A stretch of DNA of 11,042 bases from Clostridiaceae bacterium (GTDB lineage: Bacteria; Bacillota; Clostridia; Oscillospirales; Acutalibacteraceae): assembly GCA_016292575.1 (NCBI GenBank), contig JAEDIH010000060.1, positions 1 through 11,042 of the forward strand, read 5' to 3'. This document shows, piece by piece, positions 1 through 6,005 of the stretch. Position 1 is the first letter of the stretch. Every line of letters begins with the position of its first letter. The position numbers and the translations under genes were made by a program. The notes beneath the pieces were generated by a model that saw only the letters and a list, made by a program, of their open reading frames with translations, did not search any database and was not told where the DNA came from.

Positions 1-96
1 CTTTTGAAGGAGGAAATGGAAAACGCCTGCAAAATGCGCGTAAAGCTCCTTGCCGAGGTACACACGGGCAAAACGTGGTACGAGGCAAAAGACTGA
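1..96 (+). CDS. polA: DNA polymerase I, C-terminal end (partial)
   Basis: The frame is open from the left edge and gives 31 residues before TGA at 94-96. The tail pattern M-E-N-A-C-K-M-R-V-K-L-L-A-E-V-H-T-G, then WYEAK, matches the conserved end of family A DNA polymerases, where the fingers/palm domain closes with a helix of the type MEhAv.LRVPL followed by .v..G.WY.AK. PolA fills repair gaps and removes Okazaki primers. Only the extreme C-terminus is present, so domain content and the presence of the 5'-3' exonuclease cannot be judged. One small deviation is KLLAEV where many homologues have PL.V. A hairpin terminator follows about 80 bases downstream, so polA probably ends its transcription unit here. 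Confidence 0.85.
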   Translation, partial: LLKEEMENACKMRVKLLAEVHTGKTWYEAKD

Positions 97-177
97 GCTG
101 TCATGTCAGCCCCTTGCACGGCTGCATATTTATATAATATATATAGAAACGCAGTTTTTCGTATTCTTTTCGATACA

Positions 178-218
178 AAACCGCCCGCTTGTGGAAATCA
201 CAAACAGGCGGTTTATTA
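178..218 (+). terminator. Rho-independent terminator of polA, probably bidirectional
   Basis: AAACCGCC (178-185) pairs with GGCGGTTT (207-214). The stem continues inward through TTGTG/CACAA with two C-A mismatches and closes on a 5-base loop (194-198). A T-rich run follows on the plus strand. On the minus strand the hairpin is followed by TTTT, so it could also end the convergent 76-aa gene. Confidence 0.75.
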
Positions 219-276
219 TTCAAAGATATAGCTTCATTCATTAAAGAAGTATAGCGGCGAAAGCTCCCGACTCAAA

Positions 277-507
277 TCAGGCGGCGCGGCCGGCTCTTTT
301 GCGGTGCTTTTCCGCGTTTCCGGACTCAAAGGCAGAAGAACGGGAAAGCTCCCTGCACTTTCCGCCCTTGCGGCGCACTTTCCTTAAAAAGGCGCGTTTT
401 AGCTTTTGCTCAAAGGAAATGAGCCTTTCTTCAAAAATTATTCCGAAAACCGCAAGAATAACAAGCGGAATATAGACCGAGAAAAACATTGCCGGTGATG
501 TAAACAT
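277..507 (-). CDS. Small one-pass membrane protein with basic tail, probably SOS-regulated
   Basis: This 76-aa protein is not recognised from any named family. Residues 7-25 form one hydrophobic, membrane-spanning stretch (MFFSVYIPLVILAVFGIIF). A strongly basic region follows (residues 34-50, KLKRAFLRKVRRKGGK), then a polar, Arg/Lys-rich end, suggesting N-terminus out and tail in the cytoplasm. The gene is well supported: AGGAGGG at 516-522 sits 8 bases from the ATG at 505-507, with a near-consensus promoter and a LexA box upstream. It converges on polA. By analogy with SOS-induced membrane peptides (YneA and SidA division inhibitors, TisB-type toxins), it could check division or affect the membrane after DNA damage. 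That role is inference from topology and control, since there is no LysM domain or sequence likeness to YneA. Confidence 0.75.
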   Translation of the reverse strand: MFTSPAMFFSVYIPLVILAVFGIIFEERLISFEQKLKRAFLRKVRRKGGKCRELSRSSAFESGNAEKHRKRAGRAA

Positions 508-553
508 AATATATACCCTCCTGAGTTATGTCCAAAGCAAGCGAAGTCTTGTC

Positions 554-567
554 CGAACATTCGTTCT
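554..567 (-). promoter_or_regulatory. LexA (SOS) operator
   Basis: Read on the minus strand the site is AGAACGAATGTTCG. Compared with the Gram-positive LexA consensus CGAACRNRYGTTYG it differs only at the first base. It lies about 10-25 bases downstream of the predicted start point of the 76-aa gene's transcript and before its ribosome binding site, where bound LexA would block transcription. Confidence 0.75.
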
Positions 568-583
568 TGTTTCCTATGACTTG

Positions 584-611
584 ATTATAGCAGAAAAAAC
601 GGATTTGTCAA
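584..611 (-). promoter_or_regulatory. Sigma-A promoter of the 76-aa gene
   Basis: On the minus strand TTGACA (611-606) and TATAAT (589-584), both perfect consensus hexamers, are separated by 16 bases (605-590). The predicted start is near 577. A promoter this strong next to a LexA box fits a gene kept silent by repression and strongly switched on. Confidence 0.8.
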
Positions 612-623
612 CACAAATGTTCA
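610..623 (-). promoter_or_regulatory. Possible second, weaker LexA site
   Basis: AACACAAATGTTCA on the plus strand has one good LexA half-site (RNRYGTTC) and a poor left half. It overlaps the -35 hexamer of the 76-aa gene by two bases. It would give a two-operator arrangement, but the match could be chance in AT-rich DNA. Confidence 0.3.
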
Positions 624-802
624 CTAAATTTTAATTTTCAGTCCTTTTTTTTGGACTTTATTTAATTTTTTGCCGTTTTTTTACTGTAAAGAGCTTATTG
701 TTCCTTTTGCGCTTAAAGCACAGAGCCAAACGGCTGTTGTTTTTGTCAAAAACAAGGTCAATATTTTGTTAAATTTTACGGAAAGAATGTTGAAGCAAAA
801 CA

Positions 803-831
803 GTGAAAAACACAAAAAAATATGATAAAAT
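803..831 (+). promoter_or_regulatory. Possible promoter of the alpha/beta hydrolase gene
   Basis: An extended -10 element, TGATAAAAT (823-831), lies 17 bases downstream of GTGAAA (803-808), a 4-of-6 match to the -35 hexamer. The predicted start near 838 gives a leader of about 38 bases containing the inverted repeat at 846-862. The rest of the 508-875 gap holds AT-rich DNA with no gene. Confidence 0.5.
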
Positions 832-845
832 ACCTCTTGTAATAT

Positions 846-862
846 ATTGCATTATATGCAAT
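846..862. repeat. Inverted repeat, candidate operator
   Basis: ATTGCAT (846-852) and ATGCAAT (856-862) form 7-base perfect arms around TAT. The repeat sits between the predicted transcription start and the GGAGG ribosome binding site (864-868) of the hydrolase gene. It could be a repressor site or a short hairpin in the leader. No known regulator is recognised from the sequence. Confidence 0.5.
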
Positions 863-875
863 CGGAGGTATCATT

Positions 876-1808
876 ATGGCTGTTAAAAAAGAATTTTATT
901 TTCCGTCTGTTTCCGGACTTGCGGATATTCACGCGTGCTCTTTCCTTCCTGAGGATAAAAAGAGCGTAAAGGCTGTTATCCAGATAGCTCACGGAATGGC
1001 AGAGCATCTTGAAAGATATGAAAAGTTCGCTTCCGTCCTTTGTGACAACGGCTTTGCCGTTTATATCAACGATCATCTGGGTCACGGAAAGAGCGTTAAA
1101 AATGATAACGAGCTTGGCTATTTCGGCGAGAAGGACGGCTGGAAAAGCTTTATCGGCGACTGCCATATGCTCATGCAGATTGCCAAAAAGGAGAACCCCG
1201 AAAAGCCGTACATCTTCTTCGGTCACTCAATGGGCTCGTTCGTTTCGCGCTCTTTTTCAAAGCAATATGCCAAAGAGCTTGCCGGCGCCGTTTTCTGCGG
1301 AACCGCAGGACCGAACCCGGGCGCAAAGGTCGGCATTGCCCTTGCAAAGGCGGTCGGCAAAATCAAAGGCTCGCATTACCGCAGCAAGATGATAGACAAT
1401 ATCGCTTTCGGCACCTACAACAAGCAGTTTGAGGGCAGAACAAGCTTTGACTGGCTTTCAAGAGATAACGACGAGGTTGACAAGTACGTTGCCGACAAAT
1501 ACTGCGGTTTCCTCTTTACCGCATACGGCTTTAAAGATATGTTCTCCCTGCTTTGCTCGGTATCAACCAAAAATTGGGCTGAGGAATATTCAAAGTCACT
1601 GCCCGTTCTCATGATCTCCGGCTCAAGGGATCCGGTCGGCAACTACGGAAAGGGCGTTGAGCAGGTTTACAACATGCTCAAGAACGCCGGAAAAACAAAT
1701 GTTACCTTGAAACTTTACGACGGTGCAAGGCACGAAATCCTCAATGAATCCAAATGCTTCGATCAGGTCTGCAAGGACGTTATCGACTGGGCAAACAGCA
1801 TAATCTGA
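876..1808 (+). CDS. Alpha/beta hydrolase, monoacylglycerol lipase / lysophospholipase type
   Basis: This 310-aa cytoplasmic enzyme has the Hydrolase_4 (serine aminopeptidase S33) layout: an oxyanion-loop motif HGMAEH (39-44), GHGKS (69-73), the nucleophile elbow GHSMG (116-120, Ser118), then GSRDP with Asp252 and GARHE with His286, completing a Ser-Asp-His triad. Length and motif order are normal for bacterial monoglyceride lipases/lysophospholipases, which release fatty acids from lipid esters. The true substrate cannot be read from the sequence. No signal peptide is present. GGAGG at 864-868 with 7-base spacing supports the start. The gene has its own terminator, so it is probably transcribed alone, possibly under control of the inverted repeat at 846-862. 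Confidence 0.9.
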   Translation: MAVKKEFYFPSVSGLADIHACSFLPEDKKSVKAVIQIAHGMAEHLERYEKFASVLCDNGFAVYINDHLGHGKSVKNDNELGYFGEKDGWKSFIGDCHMLMQIAKKENPEKPYIFFGHSMGSFVSRSFSKQYAKELAGAVFCGTAGPNPGAKVGIALAKAVGKIKGSHYRSKMIDNIAFGTYNKQFEGRTSFDWLSRDNDEVDKYVADKYCGFLFTAYGFKDMFSLLCSVSTKNWAEEYSKSLPVLMISGSRDPVGNYGKGVEQVYNMLKNAGKTNVTLKLYDGARHEILNESKCFDQVCKDVIDWANSII

Positions 1809-1839
1809 CCGAAAGCGCAAAAAGCAAACAACACAAAAC

Positions 1840-1886
1840 GGGGCTGTCACAAATCGGTAAAACGAAGAGCGACAGTCCCCTTTTTT
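1840..1886 (+). terminator. Rho-independent terminator of the hydrolase gene
   Basis: GGGGCTGTC (1840-1848) pairs with GACAGTCCCC (1871-1880) with one bulged T, across a long loop of about 22 bases, followed by TTTTTT (1881-1886). It lies 31 bases past the hydrolase stop codon. Confidence 0.75.
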
Positions 1887-1888
1887 GG

Positions 1889-2045
1889 ATTTTAGTATGC
1901 CGCTTAGTGGGCAGCCCCTTGCTTTTTTGTTGCAGAACGCACCCCTTCCGCCGGCAGAATCAGCCTGACACAAGCAAACTTTCCCAAGGCGCGCCCGAAA
2001 GGTGCTTAAAAACTTTTCAGGTTTCTTACTATTTATGAAAAGCAC
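1889..2045. other. Intergenic stretch without a supported gene
   Basis: Between the hydrolase terminator and the next promoter there are about 155 bases of mixed composition, more GC-rich than the other spacers. An open frame crosses it on the minus strand but also runs through the terminator and the 3' end of the hydrolase gene, with no convincing ribosome binding site, so it is treated as chance. GTGCTT...TTTCA near 2003-2019 can pair loosely with TGAAAAGCAC at 2036-2045. Confidence 0.4.
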
Positions 2046-2074
2046 TTGACCTTTTAATATTTTTTTGCTATTCT
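2046..2074 (+). promoter_or_regulatory. Sigma-A promoter of the DUF4474 gene
   Basis: TTGACC (2046-2051) and TATTCT (2069-2074) are separated by exactly 17 bases (2052-2068), in T-rich DNA. The predicted start is near 2081, giving a leader of about 70 bases. Confidence 0.75.
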
Positions 2075-2136
2075 ATTAGTTGATATATTCTGTACTGTTA
2101 TGTCGAAAAAATATAAATTTTGGGTTATTCAGGATC

Positions 2137-2143
2137 AAGGAGG
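2137..2143 (+). promoter_or_regulatory. Ribosome binding site that fixes the DUF4474 gene start
   Basis: AAGGAGG lies 7 bases before the ATG at 2151. An in-frame ATG at 2100 has no such site and would put 17 polar residues before the membrane anchor, so 2151 is preferred. Confidence 0.85.
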
Positions 2144-2150
2144 AAACAAG

Positions 2151-3113
2151 ATGACTAAATCCAAAACAACCGTCATCGCTCTTGCGGCACTTGTTGTTGT
2201 GTGCGTCGGTTCATTCCTCGGTGTCAGGGCTCTCAACCAAAACACCAAGGTGCAGCAGCCCGTTACCATCACAACTCAGCAGATAACGACTACCGTACCC
2301 ACAACAACGCAGCCTTCAACCGAACCGACGACCGTTCCCACTCAGCCGAGCACGGCGGCAACAACAGCCCTCGCCATTAACGACGCGGCAAAGGAAAGCA
2401 CTTCCAACCTTTTCACAACCTTTGCGCAAAGCACAACTATACCCCCCACGACCGCGCCGACCACAACAACCAGACCCACCACTACCGCCGCTGAGACAAC
2501 GACAAAAGCCCTCACCGGCAATGAAACTCCCGAGGAGGTCATCAAGTCTGCGGCAGTTTTTTCCGATGGCTTCCTCGGCTATAAATACGACCCCGAGGGG
2601 GACGTTTACTACACAAACAAGGATCCCTGGCAGCGCAACTTCGGCTTTAATGAGCTTTATGACGTCGGCGCTTCGTTCATCGTTTTCTATTACGACACTA
2701 TGCGCTGCAAGTTCAATTACGCCGGCAAGGACTGGATGATCCAGTTCTGGAAAGGACAATACGGCTTTGTGTTCATCGGCGCCGAGATCGGCGTTTACAA
2801 CAAACCCGAAAACAGGAAGGTTGAACATTACGACTGTGCCTCGGACGAAGATTCGCTCAAGATGTCCATGACCTGCTACCGCAAGGGTAAGGAAATTTTC
2901 TCAAGGAAATATGCAACCTACTGGTGGTGCACCGGTTTTGTTCCCGGCAAGCTTGACAAGTTCTCCGACCGCTCCGAGCTCAAGGTTCAGGCAAGAATTA
3001 CCTTAAAAGACGCAAGAATGCTGCTTTCGTTCTGCGGCGCTCTTGAGGAAAACGGACTGAGACTTAATAAGAATTACACAACTGACGGTCTGGATGTTTT
3101 TGTAACTTGGTAA
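2151..3113 (+). CDS. Membrane-anchored Thr-rich protein with C-terminal DUF4474 domain
   Basis: The protein has 320 residues. Residues 7-25 are a hydrophobic signal/anchor without a clear cleavage site. Residues 31 to about 120 form a Thr/Pro-rich, probably disordered and possibly glycosylated spacer. The folded C-terminal part (about 139-320) shows the pattern of DUF4474: GYKYDPEGDVYY (143-154), DPWQRNFGF (158-166), FWKGQYG (199-205), AEIGVY (211-216) and WWCTGF (258-263). The family assignment is from memory of these motifs. DUF4474 proteins are common in Clostridia and their function is unknown. The layout is a tether, spacer and outward-facing domain. The gene has its own promoter and no strong terminator, so some read-through into the next gene is possible. 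No catalytic residues can be assigned. Confidence 0.8.
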   Translation: MTKSKTTVIALAALVVVCVGSFLGVRALNQNTKVQQPVTITTQQITTTVPTTTQPSTEPTTVPTQPSTAATTALAINDAAKESTSNLFTTFAQSTTIPPTTAPTTTTRPTTTAAETTTKALTGNETPEEVIKSAAVFSDGFLGYKYDPEGDVYYTNKDPWQRNFGFNELYDVGASFIVFYYDTMRCKFNYAGKDWMIQFWKGQYGFVFIGAEIGVYNKPENRKVEHYDCASDEDSLKMSMTCYRKGKEIFSRKYATYWWCTGFVPGKLDKFSDRSELKVQARITLKDARMLLSFCGALEENGLRLNKNYTTDGLDVFVTW

Positions 3114-3148
3114 TTGTGCCGAATTATTATAAAATTTTTAATATTCTA

Positions 3149-3177
3149 TTGAAATTCAGGCCTACATATTGTATAAT
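3149..3177 (+). promoter_or_regulatory. Sigma-A promoter of the sortase-substrate gene
   Basis: TTGAAA (3149-3154) and TATAAT (3172-3177) with 17-base spacing (3155-3171), a near-ideal promoter. The predicted start near 3184 gives a leader of about 70 bases. Confidence 0.8.
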
Positions 3178-3255
3178 TAACGGGAAGTTTTTTCAACAAT
3201 GTGTATATTTTCAGCGAAAGCTGTTGATATAAATATTAAGAAAGGATTGATTGTC

Positions 3256-4095
3256 ATGAAAAAGTTTTTAGGCGTTATGGTTGCGGTTGTTCTTTGCATC
3301 TGCTCTGTAGTACCTGCAATGGCTGCCGACACAGGCTCCGTCAAGGATATTCTCGGCAACGTTGATCTCGGCGGTCTCAGCGACAGCGACGCAGGTCAGA
3401 TCCTCGACAATCTCGATCTTGATTCAATCAAGGATCTTGTTGCAGGTTCAGACTCCTCAACAGGCGATGCCTCGGCTGCAGGCGGTATCGGCGATGTTCT
3501 TTCGGGACTTTCGGGAATGATTGACCCGAGTGCATTCAGTGCAATTTCCGATGCATTCAGCGGCGTTCTCGGCGGTTCTGAAGGCGGTTCAAGCTTTGAC
3601 ATCTCCTCGCTTATGGACACCATCTCCGGTGCATTCGCAGGCTCAGGTTTTGATCTCAGCTCGCTCACCAGCGGCTTTGACATGGGTTCGTTCGATTTTT
3701 CGAGCATTCTCAGCGGTCTCGGCGGCCTTACCGGCGGTAGCGGTGACTCCGATTCATCCTCAGCCGGAAGCGGCGCAATGGACGCAATGTCAGGCATCAT
3801 GGACTCGCTTATGGGCGGACTTTCATCGCTCGGTATTGACACCACGGCTATCGAAGGACTTCTTGATAACGACATTGTTAACTTCTTTGCTAACATGTAC
3901 ATCGGTCTTGGTCAGATCGGCGGCGAAGATGAAGAAGAGCCCACAACCACAACGGCTCCTTCAACGACCAAGCCTGCTGCTGCCACCACCAAGACTCCGA
4001 AGACCGGCGACACCTCGACTGTTTTCGTAGCTCTCGGCACTCTCAGCGTTGCAGCTGCTGCGGCATTTATTTGCCTCAAGAAGAAAAAGGACTAA
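3256..4095 (+). CDS. Secreted Ser/Gly/Asp-rich protein with LPXTG-like (TPKTGD) wall anchor
   Basis: The protein has 279 residues. A signal peptide (1-23, ending AMA) is followed by a low-complexity body (about 25-225) rich in Ser, Gly, Asp and regularly spaced Leu/Ile/Phe/Met. Short variants of F-D-h-S-S-h recur (114-118, 142-146 region, 155-160), giving a repetitive amphipathic character. A Thr/Pro spacer (230-246) leads to TPKTGD (247-252), a hydrophobic stretch (255-272) and KKKKD at the end. This is the standard order of a sortase-anchored surface protein, with Thr instead of Leu at the first motif position, as in the PKTGD-type signals of many Clostridia. AAAGGA at 3241-3246 supports this ATG over an upstream in-frame one at 3199, which would bury the signal peptide. 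Function is unknown; a wall-linked structural or adhesive role is inference. No sortase gene is in the window. Confidence 0.85.
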   Translation: MKKFLGVMVAVVLCICSVVPAMAADTGSVKDILGNVDLGGLSDSDAGQILDNLDLDSIKDLVAGSDSSTGDASAAGGIGDVLSGLSGMIDPSAFSAISDAFSGVLGGSEGGSSFDISSLMDTISGAFAGSGFDLSSLTSGFDMGSFDFSSILSGLGGLTGGSGDSDSSSAGSGAMDAMSGIMDSLMGGLSSLGIDTTAIEGLLDNDIVNFFANMYIGLGQIGGEDEEEPTTTTAPSTTKPAAATTKTPKTGDTSTVFVALGTLSVAAAAAFICLKKKKD

Positions 4096-4136
4096 GCTGC
4101 CTTTTTGTTAACTTTTTTAAAAAAGCTAATTAAAAG

Positions 4137-4172
4137 CCGCCCTTGTCGAAATGGACACGGGCGGTTCTTTTT
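4137..4172 (+). terminator. Rho-independent terminator of the sortase-substrate gene
   Basis: CCGCCC-T-TGTC (4137-4147) pairs with GACA-C-GGGCGG (4154-4164) with one mismatch and a 6-base loop, followed by TTCTTTTT. It cleanly separates the wall protein from the acyltransferase operon. Confidence 0.85.
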
Positions 4173-4277
4173 GTTGCTCGGCGATTGGTTGTCGCATAAA
4201 GCATTATTGTTTTTTCAAATTGTCATTAACTATTACAAACGGTTTACGTATTGTAATAAATTCTTGAGAATTTTTTA

Positions 4278-4306
4278 TTGCCTTTTTAATCTTTTTCTTA
4301 TACAAT
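4278..4306 (+). promoter_or_regulatory. Promoter of the MBOAT-SGNH operon
   Basis: TTGCCT (4278-4283) and TACAAT (4301-4306) with 17-base spacing. The predicted start is near 4313, about 45 bases before the acyltransferase ATG. The preceding 4173-4277 stretch is AT-rich with no other signal seen. Confidence 0.65.
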
Positions 4307-4357
4307 ATCTAAACAAATATTTTCAGGATACAACAAACAAACGCATGGAGTGATAAA

Positions 4358-5992
4358 ATGAATCTTGCACAGTTGCTTTTAGCAGGGAGATATACCGAGC
4401 TTACCTCATATTTTTCAAATGAGTACCTGTACTTCTTTTTGCCGATAAGTATTATAGGATACTGCTTTATGCCGCAAAAGGCAAAGAAGTATTATCTCCT
4501 TACCGCAAGCATGGTGTTCTATTGGCTCATCAGCGGAAAGCTCATTCTTTTCCTTTTGATAACCGTTATGACCGTTCACCACTTTGCCCTCTGGCTTGAC
4601 AGGATACGCGCGCAAAAGGACGCCGCTGTCAAAGAATGTGAACGGGAGGAACGCAAGCAGCTTAAAAAAGCCTTCCAAAAAAAGAGCAGAGCCGTCCTTG
4701 CCTTTGCCGCCGTGGTTCATATCGGCGCGCTTTTAATGATAAAGTATTCGCCTTTCTTCACAGAGAATATCAACAGCCTTTTAAAGCTGTTTCATTCGCA
4801 GACCGTGCTTGAAATTCCGAAGTTCATCATGCCCATCGGCATATCGTTCTTCACCTTGCAGGCCGTGTCATATCTTGTTGACGTCTACAGAGGCGTCAGC
4901 CGGGCGGACGACAATATCTTCCGCGTTGCGCTCTTCATGTCGTTCTTTCCGCAGATTGTTGAAGGTCCCATCTGCCGCTACGAGCAAACGGCACCTAAGC
5001 TTTGGAACGTTAAAAAGATTGATTACCAAAATTTTACACTCGGCATCACGCGCGTGCTTTACGGCTACATGAAAAAGCTCGTTGTTGCCGACAGGCTCAA
5101 CCCTCTCATTCAGGAAGTTTTTGATAATTACAACAACTATGACGGCGGAATGATTGCCCTTGCGGCAGTATTCTATACCATTCAGCTTTACATGGAGTTT
5201 TCCGGAACAATGGACGCCGTTATCGGCACGGCGCAGGTTTTCGGCGTTGAGCTGCCCGAAAACTTCCGTCGCCCGTTCTTTTCAAAAACCATTTCCGAAT
5301 TCTGGCAGCGCTGGCACATCACGCTCGGCACCTGGTTCAAGGATTACATCTTCTATCCCGTAACAATGTCAAAACCGATGAAGAATCTGACCTCGTCCGC
5401 GCGCAAAAAGCTCGGCAACCACTTCGGACCGCTTGTTGCAGGCTCGGTGGCACTTTTCTGCGTCTGGTTTTCAAACGGTCTTTGGCACGGCGCAGCATGG
5501 AGCTACATCTTCTTCGGAATGTATCACTTTGTGCTGATTCTTTGCGGAAACATCATCTCCCCCGCCGTGAGAGCTGTGAACACCAAGCTTCACATCTCGC
5601 CCGAAAAGCTTCCGTACCGCCTCATGCAGATTCTTCGCTCCTGCGTTCTTGTTGTCATCGGCGAGCTGTTTTTCCGGGCAAACGGACTGCGTGCCGGTCT
5701 TGCAATGTTCAAAAAGCTTTTCACGGATATGAAAATTACCTTGCTGACGCCCGAGGTGCTCAAGCCGCTCGGCATCGACTTTAAGGATATTGCAATAGTG
5801 CTTGTTACCGTTGCGATAGTTTTTGTGATAAGCCTGCTGAACGAAAAGGGAATTCCCGTTGGCGAAAGGATAAATTCCCTGAAGCTTCCCGCCCGCTGGG
5901 CAATTCTTTTCACCCTAATAATGTTCATTGTCATTTTCGGCGCATACGGACCGGGCTATATTCCCGTTGATCCCATCTATGCCGAGTTTTAA
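4358..5992 (+). CDS. MBOAT family membrane O-acyltransferase (AlgI/DltB-like)
   Basis: A 544-aa polytopic membrane protein of the MBOAT family. Visible landmarks are SFFTLQAVSYLVDVYRG (163-179), FFPQIVEGPICRYEQ (196-210), MEFSGTMDAVIG (279-290), FWQRWHITLGTWFKDYIFYP (315-334) and SNGLWHGAAW (372-381). His320 and His377 are the two family-conserved histidines, His377 being the accepted catalytic one. These enzymes move an acyl group, usually acetyl, from a cytoplasmic donor across the membrane to an extracellular glycan or teichoic acid. Absence of dltA/dltC argues against D-alanylation, so acylation of a polysaccharide or peptidoglycan is more likely (inference). A charged, Lys/Glu-rich cytoplasmic segment lies at about 81-111. 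GGAG at 4347-4350 supports the start. The stop codon overlaps the ribosome binding site of the SGNH partner gene. Confidence 0.93.
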   Translation: MNLAQLLLAGRYTELTSYFSNEYLYFFLPISIIGYCFMPQKAKKYYLLTASMVFYWLISGKLILFLLITVMTVHHFALWLDRIRAQKDAAVKECEREERKQLKKAFQKKSRAVLAFAAVVHIGALLMIKYSPFFTENINSLLKLFHSQTVLEIPKFIMPIGISFFTLQAVSYLVDVYRGVSRADDNIFRVALFMSFFPQIVEGPICRYEQTAPKLWNVKKIDYQNFTLGITRVLYGYMKKLVVADRLNPLIQEVFDNYNNYDGGMIALAAVFYTIQLYMEFSGTMDAVIGTAQVFGVELPENFRRPFFSKTISEFWQRWHITLGTWFKDYIFYPVTMSKPMKNLTSSARKKLGNHFGPLVAGSVALFCVWFSNGLWHGAAWSYIFFGMYHFVLILCGNIISPAVRAVNTKLHISPEKLPYRLMQILRSCVLVVIGELFFRANGLRAGLAMFKKLFTDMKITLLTPEVLKPLGIDFKDIAIVLVTVAIVFVISLLNEKGIPVGERINSLKLPARWAILFTLIMFIVIFGAYGPGYIPVDPIYAEF

Positions 5993-5998
5993 AGGAGG
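5991..5998 (+). promoter_or_regulatory. Ribosome binding site of the SGNH gene, overlapping the MBOAT stop codon
   Basis: AAAGGAGG overlaps the TAA at 5990-5992 and lies 7 bases before the ATG at 6006. It fixes that start over an in-frame ATG at 5928 inside the MBOAT gene and suggests coupled translation of the two proteins. Confidence 0.9.
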
Positions 5999-6005
5999 TA
6001 CGGCT

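Noticed and set aside
50..244. 64-codon plus-strand frame over the polA end and terminator
   Set aside because: It starts inside polA in another frame, crosses the terminator and lacks a ribosome binding site.
641..656. GTCC-T8-GGAC hairpin in the 508-875 spacer
   Set aside because: Four-base stem around a homopolymer loop; too weak to call a terminator or regulatory element.
852..1226. 124-codon minus-strand frame at the start of the hydrolase gene
   Set aside because: It overlaps a gene with a full catalytic triad and has no ribosome binding site of its own.
1623..2045. 140-codon open frame on the minus strand across the hydrolase 3' end and terminator
   Set aside because: It is antisense to a well-supported gene, runs through the hairpin terminator, has no good ribosome binding site, and its Cys/Arg-rich product has no recognisable motif.
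2003..2045. Interrupted inverted repeat (GTGCTT...TTTCA / TGAAAAGCAC) before the DUF4474 promoter
   Set aside because: Pairing requires a 7-base bulge and AT-rich context makes chance likely; not called an operator or riboswitch.
2316..2828. 170-codon minus-strand frame opposite the DUF4474 gene
   Set aside because: It is an antisense shadow of the Thr/Pro codon repeats, giving Gly/Cys/Arg-rich low-complexity sequence.
3396..3902. 168-codon minus-strand frame opposite the wall-anchored protein
   Set aside because: It is the antisense reading of the Ser/Gly/Asp repeats; Pro/Ser/Glu-rich, with no start signals.
4105..4353. 82-codon plus-strand frame in the gap before the MBOAT gene
   Set aside because: It spans the terminator hairpin and the MBOAT promoter and has no ribosome binding site; the product is compositionally random AT-rich translation.
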